This document shows positions 27,771 through 34,869 of a stretch of DNA of 34,869 nt, one piece after another. The stretch's first letter is position 1. The number at the start of each line of letters is the position of its first letter. The translations under genes and the position numbers were made by a program. This stretch comes from a virus. The notes under the pieces were generated by a model. The model did not search any database. It was not told the DNA's origin and saw only the letters and a list, made by a program, of their open reading frames with translations. The stretch spans positions 1 through 34,869 of IMG/VR virus record IMGVR_UViG_3300035703_000259. One strand, written 5' to 3'.

Positions 27771-29870
27771 TTAACCTTTCACTATAATTTTGGTAGCGGC
27801 GACAGCTGTGCCAGCAAATACGGATGGAACACCGGGAGAAAGCCCTAGAGTTCCGCTGGGCTGCACGTAGTACGATTGGCCCGGTGTCAGACCGGACTGC
27901 GCATCATCCACTGCTCCGACAATCTGAATAGTCGCTGATTGGCCGTTGGTATAATTGCCATCGCTGAAGCCAATAAAGTTTTCAGATGTTAGGTTAGTTA
28001 CCGGGACGATAAACGTAAGAGCAGTGCCAAAACTAGAGTTGCCTACATCTGAATAAGCAATTACAAACTTCTGCGCGTTAGTATCGTAAACGGTTGCGGT
28101 AAAGGCGGTGCTTGCACTTTCAAAAACAGATGCAGTGCCAAAGCTGATGCTCGTACCCGAAACAGTTCCGACGATAGCGGTTCCAAAACTTGAGTTGCCT
28201 ACATCAGCATAGGAGATAACGACTTTCTGCGTAACTGTATCGTAGGCAACGGAGATATTAGATGAGCTTGCACTTTCAAACACTACCGGAGTGCCGAAGC
28301 TTATGCTCGTGCCCGACACAGTGCCGACAACGGCGGTTCCGTAGCTGGAGTTGCCTGCGTCCGTGTACGCGATGACAATCCGCTGCGCATTGGCGTCGTA
28401 AGTAGTTGCAGCGTTTGAGGTGTAACCAGTTTCAAACACAACCTCCGTACCATAACTGATAACCGTACCAGTAAGCGTGCCGACAATGGCGGTGCCTTGA
28501 TCTGCATTGCCTCCGTCCCTGTAAGCTACTACGACACGTTGCTGTGCAGTATGGTAAGCTGTAGAGATGCTAAAAGTTCTACCGCTGTTAAATGTAACCG
28601 GAGAGCCAAAGCTTATGGTTGTGCCCGACACGGTAGCCGCAATGGACCTCCCGATGTCGACGTTATCCGTATCTCGACAAGCTATAAACACAACATTTTG
28701 CGCAGCATGATACGTTGCGGAAATATCCGCTGTATTAAAACTTTGAAATACAACAGCCGTACCAAAACTGATGCTCGTGCCCGACACAGTGCCAACAATG
28801 GCAGTGCCAAAACTAGAGTTGCCCGCGTCTGAATAAGCAATTACAATACGCTGCGCGGTAGTATTGTACGTAGCCGAAATATAATTTGAAGTAGCACTTT
28901 CAAACACAACTGGAGTGCCAAAACTGATGCTAGTTCCGCTAACTGTCCCAACAACGGCAGTTCCGTAGTTGGAATTGCCGCCGTCTCGATACGCGATTAC
29001 TACCTTCTGTGATACTGTGTCATAGGCAGCGGAGATATAATTTGAACTAGCACTGTCAAACACAGTCGGCGATCCTGCACCTCCTGCAATTGTTGCGATA
29101 CTGACCGTGCCATCCACATTAATAATTACCGTTGAACCATCACTCAACGATCCAGATGCAATCGCGGTATATTTCGACGCGCTTATAGCGGCCCAGCTTG
29201 CGTTCGTTCCGTCAGTGGTGACGAACTTGCCAGCATTTCCCGCCTGATTGGGGAGTGCGCTTGAAAATGCCGTAGCGTTAACAAACTGCGTCGTCGCAAC
29301 CTGATCGGTGCTGGTCCCTGTGGCTGCAGTCGGCGCGGTTGGTGTTCCAGTGAATGCAGGGGAAACGGTTGGTGCAAAATTGGCAGCGACAAATGCAGTC
29401 GTGGCGATCTGCGTTGTGTTAGTCCCGCCAGCCGCAGTCGGTGCAGTCGGTGTGCCAGTCAGCGCAGGAGATGCGAGAGGCGCATAGGTGGACGCCGCAA
29501 CAGATGTCGAGAGCTTAGCATCAAGCTGCGTCTGAACGGCGGATGTAACGCCATCGAGATAGCTGATCTCAGTTGCTGAAACCGTACCGATGCTGGTCGT
29601 CGAAGGAAGTGTGACCGTCCCGGTGAACGTAGGGCCACTGAGAGGAGCAACAACGCCACCAGAAAGTGTGCCAGTGACATTGATCGTACCAGCGACGGTG
29701 AGCGTTTTGCCAACACCGACATTCAGACCAACACTGGTCCCACTTCCAGCCGCAGCGAATACGGCATCAACAAGGTCGAAGTCCGTATTGAGCTTCGTTC
29801 CCCAAGTGTCAGCGGATGCGCCTACTTCTGGTTTTGTAAGACCGAGATTGGTGGTCGTTGTATCAGCCAT
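27771..29870 (-). CDS. Tail fibre with seven 52-residue repeats (699 aa)
   Basis: The N-terminus [20 protein letters not shown] with [18 protein letters not shown] is the usual virion-attachment end of such fibres. Residues 75-200 are shaft repeats ([20 protein letters not shown], ...TAFVAANF). Residues 267-624 are seven near-identical 52-residue units (VVFESA-SNYIS--YD-, [25 protein letters not shown]). A short C-terminal domain ([20 protein letters not shown], ...[17 protein letters not shown]) ends the protein. Seven tandem beta-rich units suggest a seven-bladed propeller, a likely receptor-binding module (inference). Confidence 0.9.
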   Translation of the reverse strand: MADTTTTNLGLTKPEVGASADTWGTKLNTDFDLVDAVFAAAGSGTSVGLNVGVGKTLTVAGTINVTGTLSGGVVAPLSGPTFTGTVTLPSTTSIGTVSATEISYLDGVTSAVQTQLDAKLSTSVAASTYAPLASPALTGTPTAPTAAGGTNTTQIATTAFVAANFAPTVSPAFTGTPTAPTAATGTSTDQVATTQFVNATAFSSALPNQAGNAGKFVTTDGTNASWAAISASKYTAIASGSLSDGSTVIINVDGTVSIATIAGGAGSPTVFDSASSNYISAAYDTVSQKVVIAYRDGGNSNYGTAVVGTVSGTSISFGTPVVFESATSNYISATYNTTAQRIVIAYSDAGNSSFGTAIVGTVSGTSISFGTAVVFQSFNTADISATYHAAQNVVFIACRDTDNVDIGRSIAATVSGTTISFGSPVTFNSGRTFSISTAYHTAQQRVVVAYRDGGNADQGTAIVGTLTGTVISYGTEVVFETGYTSNAATTYDANAQRIVIAYTDAGNSSYGTAVVGTVSGTSISFGTPVVFESASSSNISVAYDTVTQKVVISYADVGNSSFGTAIVGTVSGTSISFGTASVFESASTAFTATVYDTNAQKFVIAYSDVGNSSFGTALTFIVPVTNLTSENFIGFSDGNYTNGQSATIQIVGAVDDAQSGLTPGQSYYVQPSGTLGLSPGVPSVFAGTAVAATKIIVKG
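27999..29072 (-). repeat. Seven tandem 156-base units in the tail fibre gene
   Basis: The units begin at about residues 267, 319, 371, 423, 475, 527 and 579. The last is shortened and runs into a different sequence (about residue 624). Several units share long stretches of identical DNA (for example AAGCTTATGCTCGTGCCCGA-type blocks on the plus strand), so recombination between units is plausible. Unit 3 and unit 4 are the most diverged. Confidence 0.9.
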
Positions 29871-30490
29871 TAGCCAAAAGTCCTCGTCCGAGTAACTAAC
29901 CTACTAGAGCCGGTTTTGGCCCTTTGCTCTGCAACTTCGTATTCAGCCATAAGCCGATCATAGATACCAGCCCAAACTGTAATGCGCTCATCTTCCTTCA
30001 AATACGGCGCGCTCTGAATAAGCGTTGCATACAGATATATATCAGGGTTGGCGGTTAAAAGCCAGTTGGATGTATTGCTGTCAGACAGGCCAGCGATCCG
30101 TGCATAATACATCAGTTCGCCAGTGTAAGAGGTGTCCGGCGCAGGGATGTGCTGAAACTGGGTGCCAACCGTCGAGAAGAAGATCGGCACACCAGACGTG
30201 GAAAACTTGGTCTTCTGGATAATGGCTTCTTCCGGCGTGACAAACTCGACAACCGTAATCGGGTTGGTCGTGATCTGATACCGAATTGTCTCCATCCAAT
30301 CAGCTGGACGGTTCTCGTACTCTGCATCAACCGTAACCGTTGCCCGCGTCACCATTTCGGGAGCCCGCATACGGCGGTTAAGCGTTGCCTCTGCAAGCGC
30401 GATGAAGTTCGGAATAGCCGATGTCAGGTCATCACGATTGAGAAAATCAGCGACGGCGGACTTTAGTTCAGAGTACGTGGTAATCGCCAT
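29870..30490 (-). CDS. Head-tail adaptor protein (206 aa)
   Basis: The N-terminus [20 protein letters not shown], then [20 protein letters not shown], is the typical start of podoviral adaptor proteins that bind below the portal ring (SU10-type adaptor). The middle is beta-rich ([19 protein letters not shown]) and the end a helix ([19 protein letters not shown]). It should form a dodecameric ring between portal and nozzle. TAATG overlaps at both ends. Confidence 0.83.
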   Translation of the reverse strand: MAITTYSELKSAVADFLNRDDLTSAIPNFIALAEATLNRRMRAPEMVTRATVTVDAEYENRPADWMETIRYQITTNPITVVEFVTPEEAIIQKTKFSTSGVPIFFSTVGTQFQHIPAPDTSYTGELMYYARIAGLSDSNTSNWLLTANPDIYLYATLIQSAPYLKEDERITVWAGIYDRLMAEYEVAEQRAKTGSSRLVTRTRTFG

Positions 30491-30795
30491 TAGATAGTCC
30501 CCGGCCTTGTGCGGAACGCCCGGTTGTCAGGATCGTTCAGCCATTTCGCCATAGCCTTCTGGTCATTCAGAATGCCTTGACGTTCCAGTTCGTAATACAC
30601 TGAAAGCGGGATGCTGCCAACCTTCGTCCATTCCCCAAAGCGTTCGGGTGCAGCATTAAACTCACGCTTGTTCTGCTCGATGATGGCGGAGACGTCCTGC
30701 TCTTTCGAGATGATGGCTTCGTCTTTTTCGGCATCGTAATCGTAAAAGGTTTTGACGCCAGTGAATGCGTCATCGTTGATAAGGCGCTTAGTCAT
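30490..30795 (-). CDS. Conserved hypothetical protein next to adaptor (101 aa)
   Basis: The protein starts MTKRLINDDAFTGVKTFYDY and ends WLNDPDNRAFRTRPGTI. Small proteins with the same D-FTG-KTFYDYD and LNDPDNRAFRTR ends occur in many podovirus structural operons. The ATG overlaps the HNH endonuclease stop as ATGA; if the HNH gene is a recent insertion, this junction was rebuilt. The role is unknown; it is probably a virion or scaffold-related protein. Confidence 0.78.
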   Translation of the reverse strand: MTKRLINDDAFTGVKTFYDYDAEKDEAIISKEQDVSAIIEQNKREFNAAPERFGEWTKVGSIPLSVYYELERQGILNDQKAMAKWLNDPDNRAFRTRPGTI

Positions 30796-31367
30796 TGAAC
30801 GTGGCTCCATGTTCTACCTGATCGGACGCCCCTAATGCAATTTTCACTGAGCTTTAACTCCCTTGCAATGCTGGCGGCATTTTTCTGGCTCGTTCTTATA
30901 TACCTAACTAGCTCATCATTCAACTTAGCTTTGCCGTTGCCAGTACCCTTCGGAGCTACCGTCCGTTTTCTGCCCTTGGCGATCATATCAGCCGTGTTCT
31001 GCTTATACGTCCCAACCGTTAAATGATCTGGGTTTACGCAGGCTGGATTATCGCACGAGTGCATAACTACCAAACCATCTGGTATTAGTCCTTTGTGCAT
31101 TTCATATGACAGGCGGTGCGCTGATAAGGTTGAGCTTCCCTTCCCGCCTTGCTGGATTATGCCGTAGCCGTTCGGCCTTCTATTACCAACCCAAATCCAG
31201 CAATCGCCAGTGCGCTCAATTTTCCGAAAAAACCTCTCTTCAAGAGAGCCTCGTGGCCTCGCAAGAGAAAATCGCGGGTCTTTGCGTCTGGCCTCCATAT
31301 AATGAGCGCCGCAATACCCTCTGGCGACAAACGGCTTTGAGCAGCCTTCAATAATACATTCGCGCAT
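30792..31367 (-). CDS. HNH homing-type endonuclease with C-terminal HTH (191 aa)
   Basis: The start MRECIIEGCSKPFVARGYCG at 31367 lies directly after the terminator T run; an opening at 31454 would include the terminator and is rejected. CIIEGC...GYCGAH forms an N-terminal zinc knuckle. The nuclease core has LSAHRLSYEMHKGLIPDGLV (H84), VMHSCDNPACVNPDHLTVGT (H103, N112, H115). The C-terminus ARELKLSENCIRGVRSGRTW is an HTH. Such genes often sit between structural genes as selfish elements, here right after the major capsid gene. Its ribosome site (GGGAG) is the 3' arm of that terminator. Confidence 0.92.
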   Translation of the reverse strand: MRECIIEGCSKPFVARGYCGAHYMEARRKDPRFSLARPRGSLEERFFRKIERTGDCWIWVGNRRPNGYGIIQQGGKGSSTLSAHRLSYEMHKGLIPDGLVVMHSCDNPACVNPDHLTVGTYKQNTADMIAKGRKRTVAPKGTGNGKAKLNDELVRYIRTSQKNAASIARELKLSENCIRGVRSGRTWSHVQ

Positions 31368-31408
31368 AAAAAACTCCCGGTGCAGGAAGTTGTTCCATAC
31401 ACCGGGAG
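31368..31408 (-). terminator. Strong intrinsic terminator after the major capsid gene
   Basis: On the minus strand a perfect 9-base stem, CTCCCGGTG (31408-31400) and CACCGGGAG (31382-31374), with a 17-base loop is followed by TTTTTT (31373-31368) and then directly by the ATG of the HNH gene. It would cut most transcripts after the capsid gene. Its 3' arm holds GGGAG, positioned six bases from the ATG. Confidence 0.9.
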
Positions 31409-31429
31409 CCTTTAGTTGTAAAGTCGATA

Positions 31430-32392
31430 CTAGCTCGTGGTCAAGTCCGCGCAAATCCCATGAGCCGCCTGCGAGTTGACCTTCAGGCCGTACTCAACGA
31501 GCATCAGACGCTTCTCTGCGTCACCCGTCTTCGCCAGTTCCATCTGCTGGATCGGACGAAGAATTGCCAGCGAGGCGTAATCGGGATCAACGATGAACGC
31601 ATCACGGTCACGCTGGAAGCGGTTCGGGACGATGTTGACAGTGCCGAAGTCAGACACATACACGTCGGCAGCGCCGATGATCTGAGCCTGCTGACCAGCT
31701 GGAACGTCACGGAACTTCGTGGCGATACCAGCGAAGGCGGAAGCTGCCACCTTGTTGAACGGACCAACCATGAGCATCTTCGGAGTGCCGCCCTGCGTCC
31801 AGACGCTCTGGATGACATTCTTCAGCAGCGTTTCAGTGAACGCGCGCTGCGTACCGTCAGTACGAGCAGCCGTCGGGGTCGAGCCAACCGTCGGGTTCGC
31901 ACCACCAACACCCGTCGAGGTGTTCGAGGTCAACCAAGCAGGAAGGCCAGCGGTACGGCGGGCGGTCGTGGTGTTACCGGCAACTGCAGCTTGGTTAGCA
32001 AGCAGAGCAGCTTCCATGTCGCGCTTCAGTTCCGAGCCCAGCTTGGCGAGCTGATAGGTCAGTTCCGAGCGACGGCCAGCCTTATCGACGCTTTCGAGCG
32101 TGCCGGAGATGACGACGTTCTTCGTGCTGATCTGCGTGTAGTTACCAACGCGGCTGGTCGGCGTAACAGCAGTGAACGAGGAGATATCGTCGCCTTCGAG
32201 AGCGGCGTTAGCGGCGGAAGCGGCTGCGAGAGCGTCCGTCTGCCATTCGAAGTACGTGTTCTTGACGTTCTCACGGCCAACGTTCGAGATGAACGGGGTT
32301 TCTTCCGGCGAGATGTTATAGATGACGTTCGAGAGGTCTTCACGAATACCGATAGCGGAGTACCGGGTAAAAGTATTTGCAACAATTGCCAT
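31430..32392 (-). CDS. Major capsid protein (320 aa)
   Basis: The protein forms the capsid shell. It begins MAIVANTFTRYSAIGIREDL, then SNVIYNISPEETPFISNVGR, which is typical of the SU10-type (DUF5309) major capsid family with HK97 fold. The centre has LTYQLAKLGSELKRDMEAAL (spine helix) and LLKNVIQSVWTQGG. The end has IVPNRFQRDRDAFIVDPDYA and LAKTGDAEKRLMLVEYGLKV. It lies after the scaffold gene and before a terminator, consistent with high separate expression. Confidence 0.92.
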   Translation of the reverse strand: MAIVANTFTRYSAIGIREDLSNVIYNISPEETPFISNVGRENVKNTYFEWQTDALAAASAANAALEGDDISSFTAVTPTSRVGNYTQISTKNVVISGTLESVDKAGRRSELTYQLAKLGSELKRDMEAALLANQAAVAGNTTTARRTAGLPAWLTSNTSTGVGGANPTVGSTPTAARTDGTQRAFTETLLKNVIQSVWTQGGTPKMLMVGPFNKVAASAFAGIATKFRDVPAGQQAQIIGAADVYVSDFGTVNIVPNRFQRDRDAFIVDPDYASLAILRPIQQMELAKTGDAEKRLMLVEYGLKVNSQAAHGICADLTTS

Positions 32393-32405
32393 GATCTATG
32401 TCCTA

Positions 32406-33425
32406 TTAAATGAGTTTGTCCAAAAGAGCGGCTGCATCTGAGATACGGCCACTACGCACAAGGCGCTGAGACGCTTTCTTTACATCGGTTGAACGGACGT
32501 TGACCTGAGAGCCACTGCTGCCGGGGCGGATAACCTTGGCACCCTTTTTAGGGGAAGCCTTGGCCTGTTGCACCTTAGTGCGGCCCTTATCGTACAGCAT
32601 GGCTTTGCGGAGAAGTGCGACATGGCTGGCTTGGCGCAGGCTTTCAATTTCCTGCTCTGACAGCCCCTGAGCTACCGCCCAGTCACGCAATTCCTTTGCT
32701 TCCTGAGCCATAGTTGCCTGATCTTTCCACTCGGGAATAACATCTGGCAGCTTAGCACGTTCAGCTTCCACAAAAGCCCTAATCGCTCTTGTCTGGTCGG
32801 TGACGGCTTCCTGTGCGAGACGCTGCTGTTCAGCCTGCATGGCCTGTAAGCGATACGTTTGTTCCTCACGGGATTTACGCCACTGTCGTTCTAACCGCGC
32901 CGCCTCAATGGGGTCTTCGTTATAAAGAGTGTCCCAATCAGGCTCTGCACTGACTTGCTGCAATAGTTGCTGCTGGAGCAACGGCAGAAGCTCAGCGTAT
33001 TGAGCGCGTTCCTGACGGATGGTTTCAGCCTCACTTTGGAACGCTTTACGTTCTTCAGCTAGGGCCTGAGCCTTCCGCGTGTAATCTGAAGTCCGGCTAT
33101 AACCATTCCGAAGTTCAGCTAGGGTGACTTCAACCTCGTTACCGTCAACTTTTACCTTGACCGTAACGTCATCGGGAAGTTCCTGCGTTCCTTCTTCCTC
33201 GTTATCGTCTTCGTCCAGTTCGGCTTCGTCGTCATACTCAGCTCCATCTTCGCCGTCTTCGGCATCAACTTCGCCTTCGTATTCCTCTTCAGCCTCACCC
33301 GTTTCCGGGTCTAGCGCCTCAGCTTCATCTTGGGTGTCCTCTTCAGGGCCAAGCAATTTGCTGATGGCTAAGGTTGCTTCGTGGAGGCCGATCCCAGTAT
33401 CGGGGTTGCCGACTTGTTCCGTCAT
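32406..33425 (-). CDS. Scaffolding-like protein (339 aa)
   Basis: The first 90 residues are extremely acidic (EYDDEAELDEDDNEEEGTQE). A short conserved region follows (VTVKVKVDGNEVEVTLAELR, NGYSRTSDYTRKAQALAEER). Then long helices (IRQERAQYAELLPLLQQQLL, RQWRKSREEQTYRLQAMQAE) and a basic C-terminus with KKGAKVIRPGSSG. This order is typical of podoviral scaffold proteins directly upstream of the capsid gene; the basic tail would bind the capsid protein. AAAAGGTGAT precedes the ATG. Confidence 0.85.
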   Translation of the reverse strand: MTEQVGNPDTGIGLHEATLAISKLLGPEEDTQDEAEALDPETGEAEEEYEGEVDAEDGEDGAEYDDEAELDEDDNEEEGTQELPDDVTVKVKVDGNEVEVTLAELRNGYSRTSDYTRKAQALAEERKAFQSEAETIRQERAQYAELLPLLQQQLLQQVSAEPDWDTLYNEDPIEAARLERQWRKSREEQTYRLQAMQAEQQRLAQEAVTDQTRAIRAFVEAERAKLPDVIPEWKDQATMAQEAKELRDWAVAQGLSEQEIESLRQASHVALLRKAMLYDKGRTKVQQAKASPKKGAKVIRPGSSGSQVNVRSTDVKKASQRLVRSGRISDAAALLDKLI

Positions 33426-33447
33426 ATATCACCTTTTTTCATAAATG

Positions 33448-33684
33448 TTAATTCCTTGATGCAAGCACTCCTGCGTCAAGGGTCGCCTGTAGGCGGGCTT
33501 TCAAACGCTCTAATCCTTTTAGCGTGTGAAACAGGTCTTGGCGCTGCCGATCATCGCCCAATGCGGTCGTGCGCCATTCAGTGTAAATGTCAGCCTCAAC
33601 TTGCTCCATAGCAGCGATGAAAGTTTCATCTTCCAAGATGCGCTTGGCATGATTGGCCTGAGTGATAACTTGACCTTTATCCAT
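33448..33684 (-). CDS. Small helical protein before scaffold gene (78 aa)
   Basis: The product MDKGQVITQANHAKRILEDE, then FIAAMEQVEADIYTEWRTTA and LFHTLKGLERLKARLQATLD, is a helical hairpin. It resembles small proteins located just upstream of scaffold genes in other phages. Its ATG overlaps the stop of the repeat protein as TGATG. Function is unknown. Confidence 0.78.
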   Translation of the reverse strand: MDKGQVITQANHAKRILEDETFIAAMEQVEADIYTEWRTTALGDDRQRQDLFHTLKGLERLKARLQATLDAGVLASRN

Positions 33685-34869
33685 CAGATTAACGGCTGAT
33701 AGATTGGCGTTGCGGCAGCAGCGGGCGCAGAAGAGCCAGCAGATGCACCGGAAACAAGGCGGTTATACTCAGGCCGGAAGAATGTCGCCTCCGGGCCAAA
33801 GCCGTAACGCTCGTAATCGAGAATGTTAGGCTGTGCGCGGTAATCCATGCCAGTGCCAAATCCTGTGCCAGCGCCGAATGGTGAGACATAAGGAGTTGTG
33901 GAGCCAGCGCCACCTCTACTACCACCACCACCAACAGCACTGCCAAGCAACGATGCGACAGCCAGATAATCAGTCAGACCCATGTTTGACGTAATCCGGT
34001 CAAGAAGGCTCTCGTTTTTAGGTGCCATCGCAACGTCTTTAAGTATTTCAGCTACTGGAGCGCCAGCAACATCAAGTGGGCCAATATCTGGAACGGGTGA
34101 TGGCGTTACCGTCGTAGCAGATGGCGCTGTAACCAGAATGTCGCTTGGGAACGATGCAGGTGGTGCGACTGACGGCGTATCTGGCTGCGTAGTCGGCTGT
34201 GTCTGCGCGTTGACTAAAATGTCACTTGGGAACGCAATCGGTGGCGTGACAGACGGCGCTTCAGGCTGTGGGATAGCCTCAGGCTGTGCAGTAACTAAAA
34301 TGTCACTTGGGAATGCAATTGGTGTGGCAACTTGTGGCGCATCAGGCTGTGAAGTCGGTGGCGTCTGAGCGTTTACCAAAATACTGTCTAAGAACGACAA
34401 AGGAGGCTCAGGCACAGTAGCTTCAGGAACTGCCACCGGCTGCGGCTGCGCGCTAACCAAAATATTTTCTGGGAACGTCACAGGAGCCGCGACAGGAGGC
34501 TCCTGATATGCGGGTTCAGGCTGCATCGGAGCGTTAACAAGAATTTCAGTTGGCACAGAAACTGGAGGAGCAGGTGTCGGAGCGTCCACCGGCTCTGTTG
34601 GCTGTGGCTGCGCATTAACCAGAATGTTTTCCAACAATGAAGTCGGCGGCGATACAGCAGGAACCTCATAGTTCGGTGGTGGCGCGGGCTGCGCATTCAC
34701 TAGAATGTTTTCTGGGAACGTCACAGGAGCCGCGACAGGAGGGGTTTCTGGCTGCGGCACTGGTTGCGGCTGCGCATTCACTAGAATGTTTTCCGGGAAT
34801 GAAACTGGCGTTGTTATAATAGGCGTCTCATAAATTGGCTGTGGCTGTGGCTGTGGCTGTGGCTGTGCT
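33684..34869 (-). CDS. Repeat-containing minor virion protein, C-terminal part (cut by window end)
   Basis: This part holds eight complete 27-residue repeats (consensus NAQPQP-PQP-APSVAPPI-F with PSDILV or PENILV). A C-terminal domain follows (ESLLDRITSNMGLTDYLAVA, SLLGSAVGGGGSRG, NILDYERYGFGPEATFFRPE). The glycine-rich part and the YERYGFGPEATFFRPEYNRL ending look conserved and folded. The gene joins the part at 1-1015 in frame. The Pro-rich repeats should be extended, like a flexible rod. I do not recognise a named family. Confidence 0.87.
   Translation of the reverse strand, partial: AQPQPQPQPQPIYETPIITTPVSFPENILVNAQPQPVPQPETPPVAAPVTFPENILVNAQPAPPPNYEVPAVSPPTSLLENILVNAQPQPTEPVDAPTPAPPVSVPTEILVNAPMQPEPAYQEPPVAAPVTFPENILVSAQPQPVAVPEATVPEPPLSFLDSILVNAQTPPTSQPDAPQVATPIAFPSDILVTAQPEAIPQPEAPSVTPPIAFPSDILVNAQTQPTTQPDTPSVAPPASFPSDILVTAPSATTVTPSPVPDIGPLDVAGAPVAEILKDVAMAPKNESLLDRITSNMGLTDYLAVASLLGSAVGGGGSRGGAGSTTPYVSPFGAGTGFGTGMDYRAQPNILDYERYGFGPEATFFRPEYNRLVSGASAGSSAPAAAATPIYQPLI
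34131..34869 (-). repeat. Tandem 81-base repeat array (27-codon units)
   Basis: Eight exact-length units lie at 34131-34778, and one more upstream runs into the QPQP tract at the window end. All units are 81 bases; sequence differs between units but the ILV end and NAQ start are fixed. The last three units (PSDILV type) are closest to each other, and two ENILV units share VAAPVTF, showing recent duplication. Confidence 0.92.
34586..34869. repeat. Right copy of the terminal overlap (long form)
   Basis: This is the 284-base counterpart of bases 1-203, with one additional 27-codon repeat. Removing the duplicated end gives a genome of about 34,666 bases (long form) or 34,585 bases (short form). 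Both forms give a reading frame that passes uninterrupted through the join. Confidence 0.93.

Noticed and set aside
30792-31454. Longer HNH protein starting at 31454
   Set aside because: It would start inside the capsid gene and translate through the terminator hairpin; the ATG at 31367 with GGGAG upstream starts at the zinc knuckle.
31460-32413. Long open frame on the plus strand opposite the major capsid gene
   Set aside because: It is the antisense shadow of a strongly supported capsid gene, has Arg-rich shadow-like composition and no operon context.
1-34869. tRNA genes, integrase and attachment site
   Set aside because: I saw no cloverleaf-like sequence, no tyrosine or serine recombinase motifs and no repressor beyond the Cro-like protein. 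A scan with a covariance-model tRNA finder would settle the tRNA point.

Overview
The window is essentially one complete genome of a small tailed phage with podovirus-type genes. Its two ends overlap. Bases 1-203 match 34586-34869 except that the right-hand copy carries one extra 81-base (27-codon) repeat unit. One virion-protein gene is cut by the window ends and stays in frame across the join. The circular or circularly permuted molecule is therefore about 34.59 or 34.67 kb, depending on repeat number. A DUF2312/GapR-type gene, a family typical of Alphaproteobacteria, suggests an alphaproteobacterial host; nothing here identifies the genus. I find no tRNA, integrase, DNA polymerase, helicase or RNA polymerase gene.

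Late region, leftward: an excellent sigma70-like promoter (5587-5615) precedes terS, terL, three small basic proteins and the portal. The operon crosses the window join through the repeat protein, then runs through a 78-aa protein, scaffold, major capsid protein, an HNH endonuclease, connector/adaptor genes, a long tail fibre with a seven-fold repeat, a lysis cassette (three small membrane proteins, GH19-like endolysin, Rz/Rz1), a metallophosphoesterase, DUF6378, tail hub and fibre-like proteins, and several internal-virion (ejection) proteins including an M15-like peptidase. It ends at a hairpin near 16800. Almost all neighbouring genes overlap as ATGA, GTGA, TGATG or TAATG.

Early region, rightward (13683-16793): two small unknowns, an ERF single-strand annealing protein, a Gp157-like protein, an HTH protein, an HNH protein, an unknown, a GapR-like protein, SSB and a small unknown. 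This is a recombination and DNA-handling set.

Early region, leftward (13557-5612): a Cro-like HTH protein, a DUF1064 nuclease-like protein, a DnaA domain IV-like protein, a winged-helix initiator whose gene contains four dyad-symmetric iterons (a lambda-O-like candidate origin), a DNA cytosine methyltransferase, then about 21 mostly tiny accessory genes. These small genes reuse nearly identical junction sequences in which the upstream gene's last codons hold the ribosome binding site of the next.

There is no gene-free stretch longer than 300 bases. The longest gap (13558-13682) is the divergent promoter region.
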